Part shown: piece after piece, positions 1 through 9,340 of the stretch
Layout of the letters: the number at the start of each line of letters is the position of its first letter
Numbering within the stretch: position 1 is the first letter of the stretch
DNA from: DASRDU01 sp035560235
GTDB lineage: Bacteria > Acidobacteriota > Blastocatellia > RBC074
DNA: 64,000 nt
Direction: 5' to 3'
Assembly: GCA_035560235.1 (NCBI GenBank)
Contig: DATMAG010000090.1
Span: 44,134 to 108,133 of the forward strand
The notes under the pieces: generated by a model
The model's input: only the letters and a program-made list of their open reading frames with translations
Database searches by the model: none
What the model was told of the DNA's origin: nothing
Translations under genes and position numbers: made by a program

Positions 1-1008
1 AACCGCCCCGATGATGAAGAGGACGGGCACGCCGCAGCAGCAGCCGTTGAAGTCGCCAGGGGGATGGCCGCGAACACACTGCCCCCCTTCATCGGCATTC
101 GCCTCAAGCCGCTGAACGAGGAACTGAAGACGCGCAGTATCCGCACGCTCGACATCTTCATCACCACGCTGCTGGAACAGACGGGCGGGCGACTGCCTGC
201 TGAATTTCTGATCACTCTTCCCAAAGTGGTCATCCCCGATCAGGTCGCGGCGCTGGCCGATCTGTTTGATCTGCTCGAAGCGCAGACCGGCCTGCCCGCT
301 GGCACTCTGCGCATGGAACTGATGATTGAAACGACTCAGTCACTCATCAACGAACGCGGAGAAACCAATCTGCCGCGCCTGCTCGCCGCCGCGCGTGGCC
401 GCTGCGTGGCTGCGCATTTCGGCACATATGATTACACGGCGAGCTGCAGCATCACTGCGGCGCATCAGCATATGCTTCATCCGGCCTGCGATTTTGCGCG
501 CCACCTGATGCAGGTCGCCTTCGCCGGAACGGGCATCTGGTTATCAGATGGAGCGACCAACATCATGCCGGTTCCGCCGCATCGCGCCAGCGCCGGTCAG
601 TCGCTCTCCCCTGCGCAAATCGCCCGTAACCGTGAAGTCGTGCATCACGCCTGGCAACTGCATTTCGCTCACATTCAGCATTCGCTCGTGAACGCCTTTT
701 ATCAGGGCTGGGATCTGCATCCGGCACAGTTGCCGTCGCGTTACGCTGCGGTTTATGCCTTCTTCCTCGAAAATCCGGATGCAGCCGCCGAACGGCTCCG
801 AAACTTTGTGGCCAAAGCCGCGCAGGCAACGCTTGTCGGAGATGTTTTCGATGACGCGGCGACCGGACAGGGCCTGCTCAACTACTTCCTGCGCGCGATC
901 AACTGCGGCGCGCTGACCGGCCAGGAAGCGACGGAACTGACCAGCCTGACGCTGGAAGAACTGCGGTCGGGATCATTCGTGAAGATTCTGAAGAATCGGC
1001 AGACGTAG
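1..1008 (+). CDS. DUF6986 family protein (aldolase/citrate-lyase-like), 5' end cut by window
   Basis: The frame is open from the first base, so the start lies outside the window; the first internal ATG is at 64 but the reading continues upstream of it. The visible 335 codons resemble the DUF6986 family, often auto-named phosphoenolpyruvate kinase, with an HpcH/HpaI aldolase-like barrel. Seen features are the IRLKPL segment, a GTYDYTASC segment near the middle and a late HHAWQLHFAHIQ region. The real substrate is unknown to me. It converges on the urate oxidase gene with 29 bases between stops. Members of this family often sit beside purine or ureide catabolism genes, so a role in using the C2 product downstream of ureidoglycolate is possible; that part is inference. 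Confidence 0.72.
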   Translation, partial: NRPDDEEDGHAAAAAVEVARGMAANTLPPFIGIRLKPLNEELKTRSIRTLDIFITTLLEQTGGRLPAEFLITLPKVVIPDQVAALADLFDLLEAQTGLPAGTLRMELMIETTQSLINERGETNLPRLLAAARGRCVAAHFGTYDYTASCSITAAHQHMLHPACDFARHLMQVAFAGTGIWLSDGATNIMPVPPHRASAGQSLSPAQIARNREVVHHAWQLHFAHIQHSLVNAFYQGWDLHPAQLPSRYAAVYAFFLENPDAAAERLRNFVAKAAQATLVGDVFDDAATGQGLLNYFLRAINCGALTGQEATELTSLTLEELRSGSFVKILKNRQT

Positions 1009-1037
1009 TGCGAGTGTAATTATTCAGTCGCAGAGTT

Positions 1038-1886
1038 TCACTCTCTCCGCAAACGCGCTTCAATCAGACCGTGCGGCTCATCAATCGGCAGAAAGATTTC
1101 GTTACGGTTCTCCAGTCCGAACGGCGACAGGTCAACCGGCAGGCAGTGTTTGTTCGGCAGTGAGAGCACAATTTCAGTTATCTCAGCGTAACTGTTCAGC
1201 ACCGTCTCGCCGACGGCATAAAGCGTCTGCTGCACTGAACGGCTGTCGTGTTCAGCAAAGGTTTCAAGAATCAGTTGTCGGACGCCGCGCCAGACTGTTC
1301 CGAACGGAACTGACGGACTGTCGTATTGCCACGTCGCTTTGACCGAAGTGGCGAGGATGCGGTCGCTCGTCTCCTTCAGTGTGGTGAACTGATCCCGCAG
1401 GAAGCCCTCAAAACCTGATCCGGTTGTCTTCAGGATCAACAGGTCCGTGAGGCCGGATTCAATTGTCACTCCGTCGCGCGTGGCGCTGATTCTGGTGGTG
1501 CGCTTTTCATCGCTGCTTTTGACGAAGGCGTGCTGATGCGGCCTGCCGCCGACAGCGATTCGCCCCCACTGGCCTTCAGCAATTTCGATGCTGACCCGCG
1601 AGGCCTGCGGGTTGTGCTTCAGAAAATGCTCCGCGAGCCGCAGCGCGAAGGCTTCGATCTCTTCAAGGTCAGCGGTCTGTCCGGCCAGCGCGTAGACAGT
1701 GTTCTTCATCGTGTCGGTCGGGAGAACACGGCTGTTGTCGCCTGCAGTGTGCGCCGCCGCGAAGTCGCCCTCGAAGGCAATGCTGACGGTCACGTCCTGC
1801 AGATCGTGGCGTTCGCCGTGACGCGCAACCTTCACCATTCGGACGCGCGACTTGCCGTAATTGTTCTGCGCAAGAATGACTGACAT
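1038..1886 (-). CDS. uox: Urate oxidase (uricase)
   Basis: Oxidises urate with O2 to 5-hydroxyisourate and H2O2, cofactor-free. The 282-residue length fits the family of two tandem T-fold domains. Lys12 and Thr57 (in VLPTDTMKNTVY) match the catalytic Lys-Thr pair, and LPNKHCLPVDL near residue 245 carries the conserved His. The C-terminal segment with DEPHGLIEA is typical. The ATG is preceded by GAGAAGG about eight bases upstream. It is the last gene of the minus-strand purine operon, 74 bases after the hydroxyisourate hydrolase gene. No peroxisomal-type tail or signal peptide is present, so it should be cytoplasmic. The assignment is firm. Confidence 0.96.
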   Translation of the reverse strand: MSVILAQNNYGKSRVRMVKVARHGERHDLQDVTVSIAFEGDFAAAHTAGDNSRVLPTDTMKNTVYALAGQTADLEEIEAFALRLAEHFLKHNPQASRVSIEIAEGQWGRIAVGGRPHQHAFVKSSDEKRTTRISATRDGVTIESGLTDLLILKTTGSGFEGFLRDQFTTLKETSDRILATSVKATWQYDSPSVPFGTVWRGVRQLILETFAEHDSRSVQQTLYAVGETVLNSYAEITEIVLSLPNKHCLPVDLSPFGLENRNEIFLPIDEPHGLIEARLRRE

Positions 1887-1960
1887 AGTCCTGACCTTCT
1901 CTTTCCTCTCTGACGATCAGACGTATCGGGCTTTAGTCTGCTGCCTGGTTCACGGCGTCC

Positions 1961-2305
1961 CTAACTGCCGCGATAAGTCGAATACCCGAACGGGCTGAGC
2001 AGCAGCGGCACGTGATAATGCTGCGCCGGGTCGCGAATCGTGAAGATGACGGTCACTGCCGGATAGAATCCTTCCAGATTGAGCGCGGCGAAATAAGCTG
2101 CGGTCTCGAAAGTCAGCCGGTAAATTCCCGGCGTCAGTGGCGCGTCAGACGGCAGCAGCGTGCGCAATCGTCCATCGTTATCCGTTACGCCATTGCCCAG
2201 CACCTGCCACACGTCAGCCGCAGTCTGAATTTCCAGCACGACCGACACGCCCTGCGCCGGTCGTCCCCGCGAAGTGTCCAGAATGTGCGTCGTGATCGCG
2301 CTCAT
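1961..2305 (-). CDS. hiuH: 5-hydroxyisourate hydrolase (transthyretin-like)
   Basis: Hydrolyses 5-hydroxyisourate, the unstable product of uricase, to OHCU. At 114 residues it is a single transthyretin-like domain. The N-terminal ITTHILDTSRGRPA segment and the C-terminal YRGS tetrapeptide, the diagnostic HIUase ending, are both present, as is the HVPLLLSPFGYSTY stretch. No signal peptide is seen. Its ATG overlaps the stop of the OHCU decarboxylase gene by four bases (ATGA) with a GGAG eight bases upstream, so the two are translationally coupled. The next gene downstream is urate oxidase, giving adjacent genes for three consecutive steps. Confidence 0.96.
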   Translation of the reverse strand: MSAITTHILDTSRGRPAQGVSVVLEIQTAADVWQVLGNGVTDNDGRLRTLLPSDAPLTPGIYRLTFETAAYFAALNLEGFYPAVTVIFTIRDPAQHYHVPLLLSPFGYSTYRGS

Positions 2306-2826
2306 CTCAATGCTCCGATCAGTTTCCGCAATCTGATTTCTGTGATCTTTCGCTGCTCTTCAGCCGCGATGAAGAGTTCAGCCTCGTAATCGTTGCCGAG
2401 CCGTTCACGACAGATGGCCAGCATCTGCTCGCTGCTTTTGCCCGTGGCGCAGACGATGAAGAGATAGCCGAACTTCTCCTCATAGGCCCGACTGGCTTCA
2501 GCCAGTTCCGCCAGAATTTCGGGAGTTGAGTGGCGTGTCCCTGACTGCTCAGCTTCAGACCATTGCGCTGACTGCGCCGATTGCGGGACAGCAGCCCTGC
2601 GCTCACCGATTCGCGGGTGGCTGGCAAAGGCTTCAAGCCAGTCAGCGGGCCGCAGTTCGCGCCAGATTCGTTCAGCCGTTCCGATCAGCGCCGAAGAGTC
2701 AGCAAAGGGCCGGGCTTCCGTCATCCGCTGCGCCCACCTGATCGAACCGCAGCAGGACAGCAGTGCCGCAAAGGCATCTTCGCGTGTCGCCGCATTGAGT
2801 TGTTCGAGTCCCGTTATCAGGTTCAT
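2302..2826 (-). CDS. uraD: OHCU decarboxylase
   Basis: Decarboxylates 2-oxo-4-hydroxy-4-carboxy-5-ureidoimidazoline to S-allantoin, the third step after uricase and HIU hydrolase. The 174-residue protein has the family HPRIGE motif with its His, then a C-terminal FGYLFIVCATGKS segment. Both flanks overlap by four bases: the allantoicase stop overlaps its ATG, and its own stop overlaps the hiuH ATG. This tight packing supports one transcript. A Gln/Ser/Ala-rich insert follows the HPRIGE motif and is variable in the family. The function is well supported by motif and context. Confidence 0.94.
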   Translation of the reverse strand: MNLITGLEQLNAATREDAFAALLSCCGSIRWAQRMTEARPFADSSALIGTAERIWRELRPADWLEAFASHPRIGERRAAVPQSAQSAQWSEAEQSGTRHSTPEILAELAEASRAYEEKFGYLFIVCATGKSSEQMLAICRERLGNDYEAELFIAAEEQRKITEIRLRKLIGALR

Positions 2827-3821
2827 TGCGTTACTCTGCCGTAAACGCGCAGCCGACTCACGCCGCCGTCCGGATAAATATTGAAGCGCAGATGAGTGGC
2901 CGACACAGTCCTGGCGATTTCATCTTCGAAGTGATGTCGTGTGTGGCCCTGCAGCTTTGTGCGCGGCAGCAGTTCCCGCCACTCCATCGCCGCCGGGTCT
3001 GCGCCGTCCGGCGAGTCGCACGCTTCCAGTGAACAGCTTTCGGGATAGTTCCCTCTGAACCACGCTGTGTCAACTTCGATGCGTTCAATGATGCCGCGCC
3101 GCCCGAGTCTGATGATGCACCAGTCGTGACCCGGCCCGCGCCGCCGCCGCGTCTCCCATCCGTCGCCCATGTTCAGGGCGCGGCCCGGCATAATCAGATT
3201 GTGGCGATGGCCGAAAAACATATCGCTTGCGGCCACGACCATTCCGCCGTTTTCGACAGCGGCCAGATCAATTTCGCTGTTGCGACGAACGAGCCGCTCC
3301 CAGTCGGGCAGGACTTCGCCGTAAACGCGCAGCCGCGCCACGCCGCCATCGGGATAAATTCTCAGCCGCAGATGCGTCGCGCGTTCGTCTGTCAAAATTG
3401 CAAAACGATTCCGCGAGTCACCCTGCAGGGCCGACTTCGGCAGCACCTCAGTCCATCGCACGGCTGAACTCAGCAGATATTCAGCTTCCGGCTGCCCGTC
3501 CAACGCGCAGGCGTCGAGCGCGCAATGCGCCGGGTAATTGCCTCTGAAAAAACTCGTGTCAACCACAACGCCGCGAATGAGGCCCGGCAGTCCCAGCCGG
3601 ATCAGGCACCAGTCTGCATCATCTTCCAGATTTGCGCCGCGCTTGCGCCGCGTCTCCCAGCCGTCCATCCATTTTCCACGGTCCGTGTATCTGCCTTCGA
3701 TGAAGACCGGCGCGTCGGCCTTCAGCAGACCCTCCTTCGGCGCGAAGAATTCATCATTGGCCGCCAGCACCGCGCCGCCGAGCCGTTCGGAAACCAGATC
3801 AATCAGTTCGGTAAAATCCAT
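2823..3821 (-). CDS. alc: Allantoicase
   Basis: Cleaves allantoate to ureidoglycolate and urea. The 332 residues form two similar halves, each with a DGWETRRKRG/RRRG segment, a WFRGNYP-type segment and a closing HLR-YPDGG-RLRVYG segment, as expected for the two jelly-roll repeats of allantoicase. The start chosen is the ATG at 3821 because GGAG lies five bases upstream; an ATG five codons earlier (3836) has no such site. The stop overlaps uraD. A 123-base gap separates it from allantoinase upstream, on the same strand. Together they convert allantoin to ureidoglycolate. Confidence 0.94.
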   Translation of the reverse strand: MDFTELIDLVSERLGGAVLAANDEFFAPKEGLLKADAPVFIEGRYTDRGKWMDGWETRRKRGANLEDDADWCLIRLGLPGLIRGVVVDTSFFRGNYPAHCALDACALDGQPEAEYLLSSAVRWTEVLPKSALQGDSRNRFAILTDERATHLRLRIYPDGGVARLRVYGEVLPDWERLVRRNSEIDLAAVENGGMVVAASDMFFGHRHNLIMPGRALNMGDGWETRRRRGPGHDWCIIRLGRRGIIERIEVDTAWFRGNYPESCSLEACDSPDGADPAAMEWRELLPRTKLQGHTRHHFEDEIARTVSATHLRFNIYPDGGVSRLRVYGRVTQ

Positions 3822-3944
3822 GCCAGCTCCATTCATTGACCAGTCAGATGTGTGAACAGTTCACGCAGCATCACGGGAACGGGACAGGGTGGTGTGATGT
3901 CGGGACGAGCTGCGGCCATTGAGCCTGTTCGTGGTTTTCAGCCT

Positions 3945-5294
3945 TTATGATGTGAGCATTTCACCGTGCGGCTCGCTCGCCAGCACTCCCTGTTCGTAAA
4001 CCTGGCGGCCCTGCACGAACACTTTTTCAACCACTCCGTTCAGGATTCGCCCGTTGTAAGGCGTCAGTTTGTGCCTGTGCTGAATAATTGCCGGTTCGAC
4101 GCGAAACGAGGCTTCAGGATTCCAGATCACCAGGTCAGCATCGAACCCGGCCTTCAATGCTCCCTTGCGATGACTCAGCCCGGCCAGTTCTGCGGGACGG
4201 CGCGACATCCATTCAGTGATGTGACTGAGCGTGAAGCCGCGCTTCTTCGCCTGCGTCCACATCACCGGCAAACCGAACTGCAGCGAGGCTATCCCGCCCC
4301 ACGCCTGCAAAAAATCGCCGCGTTCCTTCAGCTTCAGATCAGGCGTGCAGGGCGAGTGATCTGAAACCACCATCTCAATCACGCCGTCGCGCAGGGCTTC
4401 CCATAACTTTTCACGATTCTCAAGCTCGCGCACCGGCGGGCAGCATTTGAATTCAGTTGCGCCGTCGGGCACCTCTTCGGCGGCAAAGGTCAGGTAATGC
4501 GGACAGGTTTCCACCGTGATCCTGACGCCGTCAGCCTTCGCTGCGCGCAGCAGCGGCAGCGCATCCGACGATGAATGATGCACGATGTGAATCCGCGCTC
4601 CGGTTTCGCGGCTCAGCCTGATCATCAGGGCAATGGCCTGATTCTCAGCCTCACGCGGACGCGACTCCAGAAAGGTGCGATAGAGTTTCGGATCACAGTC
4701 AGCGAGCGCCGCTGCAGCGTCTTCAACCGGGCCGGGGACTTCAGCGTGAACCAGCAGCACAGCGCCGAGCCGCGCGAGTTCAGGCATCGCTTCAAGCAGA
4801 TCGGATTCGGTGACATTCGGAAATTCATCCACGCCTGAATGAATCAGAAAACACTTGAAGCCGCGCACTCCAGCCTCAACCATTGGCTGAAGCTCTGCCG
4901 TATTGCCCGGCACGACTCCGCCCCAGAATGCGACATCAACCAGACACTGCCCGCGCGCGGCTTCAAGTTTCACCTTAAAGCCATCGAGCGAAGTCGTCGG
5001 AGGAATACTGTTGAGCGGCATATCAACCAGCGTAGTCACGCCCCCGGCTGCCGCAGCGCGCGTGGCCGAAGCGTAACCTTCCCATTCCGTCCGGCCCGGT
5101 TCGTTGACGTGAACGTGAGCATCAGCGAGGCCGGGCATCACGACCGAATCACCGGCATCAATCACTTCGCCGCCGACCGGATGCTCGTCGCGTCCGGCGA
5201 TGGCGGCAATCCTGCCGTCGCGGATATGAATCGAGGCGGGCCTGATCTCCTCAGGCAGCACGACTCTGTTTCCGGTGATGATCATCTGGTTCAT
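3945..5294 (-). CDS. allB: Allantoinase
   Basis: Opens the hydantoin ring of allantoin to give allantoate; a cyclic amidohydrolase related to dihydroorotase. The protein is 449 residues from the chosen ATG. Metal ligands are visible: HVH in DAHVHVNEPG (His60, His62), a carboxylatable Lys147 in GFKCFL, later His residues in VHAE and HIVHHSS, and the Asp of SDHSPC. The start at 5294 overlaps the FAD-subunit stop as ATGA and has GGGGAG upstream; a start seven codons earlier would lie deeper in that gene. It links the oxidase genes to the ureide genes in one operon. Confidence 0.94.
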   Translation of the reverse strand: MNQMIITGNRVVLPEEIRPASIHIRDGRIAAIAGRDEHPVGGEVIDAGDSVVMPGLADAHVHVNEPGRTEWEGYASATRAAAAGGVTTLVDMPLNSIPPTTSLDGFKVKLEAARGQCLVDVAFWGGVVPGNTAELQPMVEAGVRGFKCFLIHSGVDEFPNVTESDLLEAMPELARLGAVLLVHAEVPGPVEDAAAALADCDPKLYRTFLESRPREAENQAIALMIRLSRETGARIHIVHHSSSDALPLLRAAKADGVRITVETCPHYLTFAAEEVPDGATEFKCCPPVRELENREKLWEALRDGVIEMVVSDHSPCTPDLKLKERGDFLQAWGGIASLQFGLPVMWTQAKKRGFTLSHITEWMSRRPAELAGLSHRKGALKAGFDADLVIWNPEASFRVEPAIIQHRHKLTPYNGRILNGVVEKVFVQGRQVYEQGVLASEPHGEMLTS

Positions 5295-6160
5295 CGCTCC
5301 CCTGCGGCCTTCCACAGAAACTCTTCAAGTAAATTCCCGGCGACGCGCAGCCTGTACTCTGCGGTCGAACGCAGATCATCAATCGGCCTGAGTTCGTTTG
5401 CGAGTTCAGTTCTCGCCGCGCTGATGACAGTTTCATCAATCGGCTGAGACTTCAGCGCGGCTTCAGTCCTGACGCAGCGCAGCGGCACGGGCGCGACGCT
5501 GCCGCAAGCCAGACGAATATCTCTGATGAAGCTATTTTCAACCTGAGCCATCGCCGCCAGACAGACTTTTGAAATTGCCTGCGCACGGCGCGTGCCAACC
5601 TTGCGCGAAGCCTGAAACCAGCCGGCAGTTGTGCGGGGCAGACGAATCGCTCTGATGATCTCGTCAGCTTTCATCACGGATTTTTTATAACCGGTGTGAA
5701 AGCCCGGATACGGAACGATGCGTGTGCCGCTCGTCGAGATCAGTTCCAGACTGGCCTCATAAACCAGCAGGGCCGGAAGCGAATCAGCCGCCGGTGAAGC
5801 GTTGGCAATGTTGCCGCCCAGGGTGCCGCGATTCTGAATCGCCACGCTCCCTGTCAGACCTGCGGCCTGGCAGAGCAGCGGGAATTCGCTTTGCAGCACC
5901 GGATTGTTCTGAAGTTCAGTGTAAGTCGTCAGCGCGCCGACAATGATTTCATCGTCACTGGTCGTGATGCCGCGCAGTTCTGTCAGGCCCCACAGACTGA
6001 TGAATTTTGTCTGTTCGAGTTTCCCCGCTTCGAGCAGCACCATCAGATCAGTGCCGCCGGCAAACGGCTTCCACACGCCCGGCTCCTGCGCCAGAAGCGT
6101 GAGGGCTTCGCCAAGGGTCGCCGGGACTCTGAGATCGTAATCGGGCAGATAAGCGCGCAT
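5291..6160 (-). CDS. xdhB: Xanthine dehydrogenase-type FAD-binding subunit
   Basis: The middle (CoxM-type) subunit of a molybdenum hydroxylase, passing electrons from the 2Fe-2S centres to NAD+ through FAD. The 289-residue protein has the FAD pyrophosphate loop AGGTDL at 34-39 and the second FAD motif TLGGNIANASPAAD, then the CO dehydrogenase flavoprotein C-terminal domain. The start at 6160 gives the canonical MRAYLPDYDL N-terminus, eight bases after the FeS-subunit stop with GAGAG upstream; the longer reading would run back into that gene. Its stop overlaps allB. The xanthine substrate is inferred from the urate pathway around it. Confidence 0.92.
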   Translation of the reverse strand: MRAYLPDYDLRVPATLGEALTLLAQEPGVWKPFAGGTDLMVLLEAGKLEQTKFISLWGLTELRGITTSDDEIIVGALTTYTELQNNPVLQSEFPLLCQAAGLTGSVAIQNRGTLGGNIANASPAADSLPALLVYEASLELISTSGTRIVPYPGFHTGYKKSVMKADEIIRAIRLPRTTAGWFQASRKVGTRRAQAISKVCLAAMAQVENSFIRDIRLACGSVAPVPLRCVRTEAALKSQPIDETVISAARTELANELRPIDDLRSTAEYRLRVAGNLLEEFLWKAAGER

Positions 6161-6168
6161 CTTTGCTC

Positions 6169-6645
6169 TCAATGTTGACAGGCCTTGATGACGGACTCGA
6201 AGATTTTCATGTACCCGGTGCAGCGGCACAGATTGCCCGCGAGTCCGTTGCGAATCTCGGCTTCAGTCGGCTGCGGATTGCGTTCCAGCAGATTCACTGC
6301 GGCCATAATCATCCCCGGAGTGCAGATGCCGCACTGCGCTCCGCCGCAGGCCAGAAACGCCTCCTGAACCGCGTGCAGACGATCATCCGCAGCGAGGCCT
6401 TCGATGGTTCTGATTTCAGTTCCGGCCACCTGAGCGACAGGCACCAGACAACTGTTGACCAGCACTCCATCAACCATCACGGAACAGGCTCCGCATTCAC
6501 CCTCACCGCACCCCTCCTTCGTCCCCGTCAGCCGCAGTTCGTCACGCAGCACGTCGAGCAGCCGCGCCAGCGGATGCACCTCAACCACCTGCGCTTCACC
6601 ATTCACTCTGAAACTGACAGATACTTTCAGGACGTTATCAGACAC
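6169..6645 (-). CDS. xdhC: Xanthine dehydrogenase-type 2Fe-2S subunit
   Basis: Small iron-sulfur subunit of the molybdenum hydroxylase. All eight cluster ligands are present: the plant-type cluster at Cys46, Cys51, Cys54 and Cys66, and the second cluster at Cys105, Cys108, Cys140 and Cys142 (CGIC and CRC). At 158 residues it is the usual length. It begins 19 bases inside the 3' end of the molybdenum-subunit gene and ends nine bases before the FAD subunit, so the three subunits should be made in step. No Tat signal is seen, consistent with a cytoplasmic enzyme. Confidence 0.95.
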   Translation of the reverse strand: MSDNVLKVSVSFRVNGEAQVVEVHPLARLLDVLRDELRLTGTKEGCGEGECGACSVMVDGVLVNSCLVPVAQVAGTEIRTIEGLAADDRLHAVQEAFLACGGAQCGICTPGMIMAAVNLLERNPQPTEAEIRNGLAGNLCRCTGYMKIFESVIKACQH

Positions 6646-8885
6646 AGTGCGTTCCTTTCGCTCTCCATCAGCTGCATCAGCGTCTCAGGAAGCAGCGGAA
6701 TCTGATTTACCTCAACCCCGGTGGCATCCTCGACTGCATTGAGAATGGCAGGGGCTGCGCCATCCATGGGCAGTTCGCCTATCCCCTTTGCTCCGGCGGG
6801 GCCGTGTTCATAAGGCATTTCCTCAAAGTGTACGCGGATTGGCGGCACGTCCTCAGCGGTCGGGATGATGTAGTTGGTCATCTGATTGTTGACCATTCGA
6901 CCGTCCCGCCAGACGACCTTTTCATAAAGCGCAAAGCCTGTGCCCTGCGCAACGCCGCCTTCGATCTGTCCGGCAGCCAGAACCGGATGAATCACCCTGC
7001 CGACTTCCTGAACGGCGACGAAATCATCCACACGGGTTTCGTACGTCACCAGATCAACTGAGACTTCGGCCACGTAAACAGCCCAGGCATAAGTCCCGTA
7101 CGCGTCGCCCTGGTATTTTTCATCGTCCCAGACTATGCCGGGCGGAGGCTGATATCTGCTGTACGATTTCAGCGGGCCGTACTTTTCGATGTATGTCCGG
7201 CAGGCTTCGCTCCATTCATCAATTGAATATTCGGGGCTGAGCAGTCCGCTGCGGAGCAGAATCTGTTTCATCCCGAGCGCCGCCGATTCAACCAGTTTGC
7301 CGACCACCATACAGGTGCGCGAGGCGACGGTCGGGCCGCTGTTGGGAACATTCGCCGTATCGGGTTCAGCGAGTTCGACCAGATCGTAATCGAGTTTCAG
7401 AGCCTCGGCAGCGATCTGCGAAAGAATAGTGTTCGTCCCCTGCCCGATTTCGGTGCTCGCGACCAGAATGCGCACGCGGCCCTCGGCAGTGGCTTCAACT
7501 CCGACTTCGGATTCGAGATATTTTTCGCCCGATCCGGTAAAGCCTGCGCCGTGCATGAATGAAGCGAAGCCGATGCCTTTTTTCAGAGTGCGGTTTTCGG
7601 CATTGTGCCTGGCAAAGATCTCCTTCTTTCTTTCGTAATCGCTCAGTTCCAGCGCCCGCGTCAGCAGTTGATCGAGATTCACAGGTTCGCGGATGACCTG
7701 ACCGGTGGCGAGCGTCTCGCCCTGACGAATGAAGTTGCGGCGGCGGAACTCTGCGGGACTCAGGCCGACAGTCCTGGCAACCTTATTCATGTGCCGTTCG
7801 AGCGCGAAGATGCTCTGCGGCGCGCCGAATCCGCGAAAGGCTCCGTGCGGAGGATGACTGGTCGCGACGGCCTGGCTGCGAATGCGGACACTGGGACAGT
7901 TGTACGGCCCGGCAGCGTGAATCGTCCCGCGCGACAGCACCACGGAAGAAAGTGTCGCATAAGCCCCGCCGTCAATCATGAAATCAATCTCCATCGAAAG
8001 CAGCTTTCCGTCCCGGCTGACAGCCGTCCGGTGGCGCGTGCGCGATGGATGCCGCCTGGTCGTTGCAGCCATATCTTCGGCCCGATCGTAGATGAGTTTG
8101 ACGGGCCGCCCCGATTTCCAGGCCAGCAGTGCGGCGTGTGCAGCGATCATTGACGGATACTCCTCCTTGCCGCCAAAGCCTCCGCCGGTCGCGGTCTGAA
8201 TAACGCGAACCTTATCGGGTGGCAGATTGAAGATTCCGAGCAGCGCCTTCTGCACATAGTAAGGACACTGCAGCGACCCCCTGACGGTCACGCCTTCAGC
8301 GGGACTGGCAATCGCAATCATCCCCTGCGGTTCGATGTATAGATGCTCCTGCGCTTCCGTTTCGTATTCGCCCTCGACTATGAAGGCAGCTTCTGACTCA
8401 ACAGCATCAGGATCGCCCTTCTCAACCAGAAAGGATTTGAAGATGTTGTCACCGGCTCCGGCTCTGATGATCTCGCTGCCGCGAAGCGATTCTTCCATGG
8501 TCAGCACGGGCGGCAATGGTTCAATCTCAAGCCGGACAGATCGCCGGGCTTTTTCGAGCAGGTGCTTGTCGTGATGTGCGAGCAGGAGAACAGGTTCTTC
8601 GGCGTGGTTGATGAATTCAGCGGCGAGCACCGGCTGATCGTCAGTAATCAGCGCGACGCAGTTCGTGCCGGGAATGTCCTGCGCGGTGACAATGGTAAAT
8701 TCCGGCCAGGGGATGCCTTCGCCAAATGAGATGCCTCGCAGCCGTCCGCGTGCAATCTCGCTGCGAACGGTTGCGCCGAAGAGCATGCCCGGCATTATCA
8801 GATCATCAACGTAGCGGGTCTGCCCTGTAACCTTATCGCGTCCTTCCTTGCGCGCCACAGGCTGCCCGATGACTCTCTTCAGCAT
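6627..8885 (-). CDS. xdhA: Xanthine dehydrogenase-type molybdopterin subunit
   Basis: Catalytic subunit binding the molybdenum cofactor; with the two subunits downstream it should hydroxylate hypoxanthine and xanthine to urate. The 752-residue protein has GGGFGGKEEYPS near residue 233, GAFRGFG near 345 and GPAGAKGIGELP near 700, whose Glu is the conserved base of this family. The ATG has GGGAGAAG five bases upstream. It is the first gene of the minus-strand operon that runs to urate oxidase. Substrate is inferred from context; related enzymes act on other heterocycles or aldehydes. No XdhC-type maturation factor gene is in the window. Confidence 0.93.
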   Translation of the reverse strand: MLKRVIGQPVARKEGRDKVTGQTRYVDDLIMPGMLFGATVRSEIARGRLRGISFGEGIPWPEFTIVTAQDIPGTNCVALITDDQPVLAAEFINHAEEPVLLLAHHDKHLLEKARRSVRLEIEPLPPVLTMEESLRGSEIIRAGAGDNIFKSFLVEKGDPDAVESEAAFIVEGEYETEAQEHLYIEPQGMIAIASPAEGVTVRGSLQCPYYVQKALLGIFNLPPDKVRVIQTATGGGFGGKEEYPSMIAAHAALLAWKSGRPVKLIYDRAEDMAATTRRHPSRTRHRTAVSRDGKLLSMEIDFMIDGGAYATLSSVVLSRGTIHAAGPYNCPSVRIRSQAVATSHPPHGAFRGFGAPQSIFALERHMNKVARTVGLSPAEFRRRNFIRQGETLATGQVIREPVNLDQLLTRALELSDYERKKEIFARHNAENRTLKKGIGFASFMHGAGFTGSGEKYLESEVGVEATAEGRVRILVASTEIGQGTNTILSQIAAEALKLDYDLVELAEPDTANVPNSGPTVASRTCMVVGKLVESAALGMKQILLRSGLLSPEYSIDEWSEACRTYIEKYGPLKSYSRYQPPPGIVWDDEKYQGDAYGTYAWAVYVAEVSVDLVTYETRVDDFVAVQEVGRVIHPVLAAGQIEGGVAQGTGFALYEKVVWRDGRMVNNQMTNYIIPTAEDVPPIRVHFEEMPYEHGPAGAKGIGELPMDGAAPAILNAVEDATGVEVNQIPLLPETLMQLMESERNALCLITS

Positions 8886-9340
8886 CAGCGCTTCTCCCGG
8901 TTGAGGTGAATTTCGGACGGCTTAAGTTATCTTATTCTGACGATGAACGCCATTCTGATTCTGCCGCCTCAAAACTTCCTGGGACAGGAATGAGCGTTCG
9001 GTCGCAGATGTCGGAGCATCGGTCAGCAGAATCAGTCGGCACGCCGACCTCTCAGGTAATACTTCAGGCAGCGTTCGGACGGCAATGAATCAGATAAACA
9101 ATGCTTTTTCAGCATATATCCTCCCGACCCTGAACTCCTGCCTGAACCCGAAGAAGGTGCATACCGGGTTTTTGAGCGAGTCGCTGAATAAAACTGACAA
9201 CAATCCGGCATTTCGTTAGAATACGCGCCGAGCAATCTTTACAGAATGAAAATCAGAAGAACAGATCAGATGGGGATATTTCGCTCTCTGACTGGTCAGA
9301 ACGCCGTAATGATACTTTACATCTTTCAGTCTTCATTTCA
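8886..9340. other. Divergent intergenic region between the purine operon and the PKS-NRPS unit
   Basis: These 455 bases separate two divergent transcription units. One good promoter-like element faces the acyl-AMP ligase gene and is listed separately. The side facing xdhA has an AT-rich stretch near 8920-8940 that may hold its promoter, but I could not fix -35 and -10 boxes. I saw no purine riboswitch-like pairing and no convincing small gene. Confidence 0.6.
9194..9222 (+). promoter_or_regulatory. Sigma-70-like promoter candidate for the acyl-AMP ligase/PKS-NRPS unit
   Basis: CTGACA and TAGAAT lie 17 bases apart, matching the -35 and -10 consensus in five and four or more positions. Transcription would begin near 9229, leaving a leader of about 110 to 150 bases before the ligase start. 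Confidence 0.5.

Noticed and set aside
8906..9088. 60-codon open frame in the divergent gap
   Set aside because: No ribosome site, no recognisable motif and unlike neighbouring codon use.
8886..9100. Possible purine riboswitch ahead of the xanthine dehydrogenase genes
   Set aside because: No matching conserved core or three-stem pairing could be drawn by hand.
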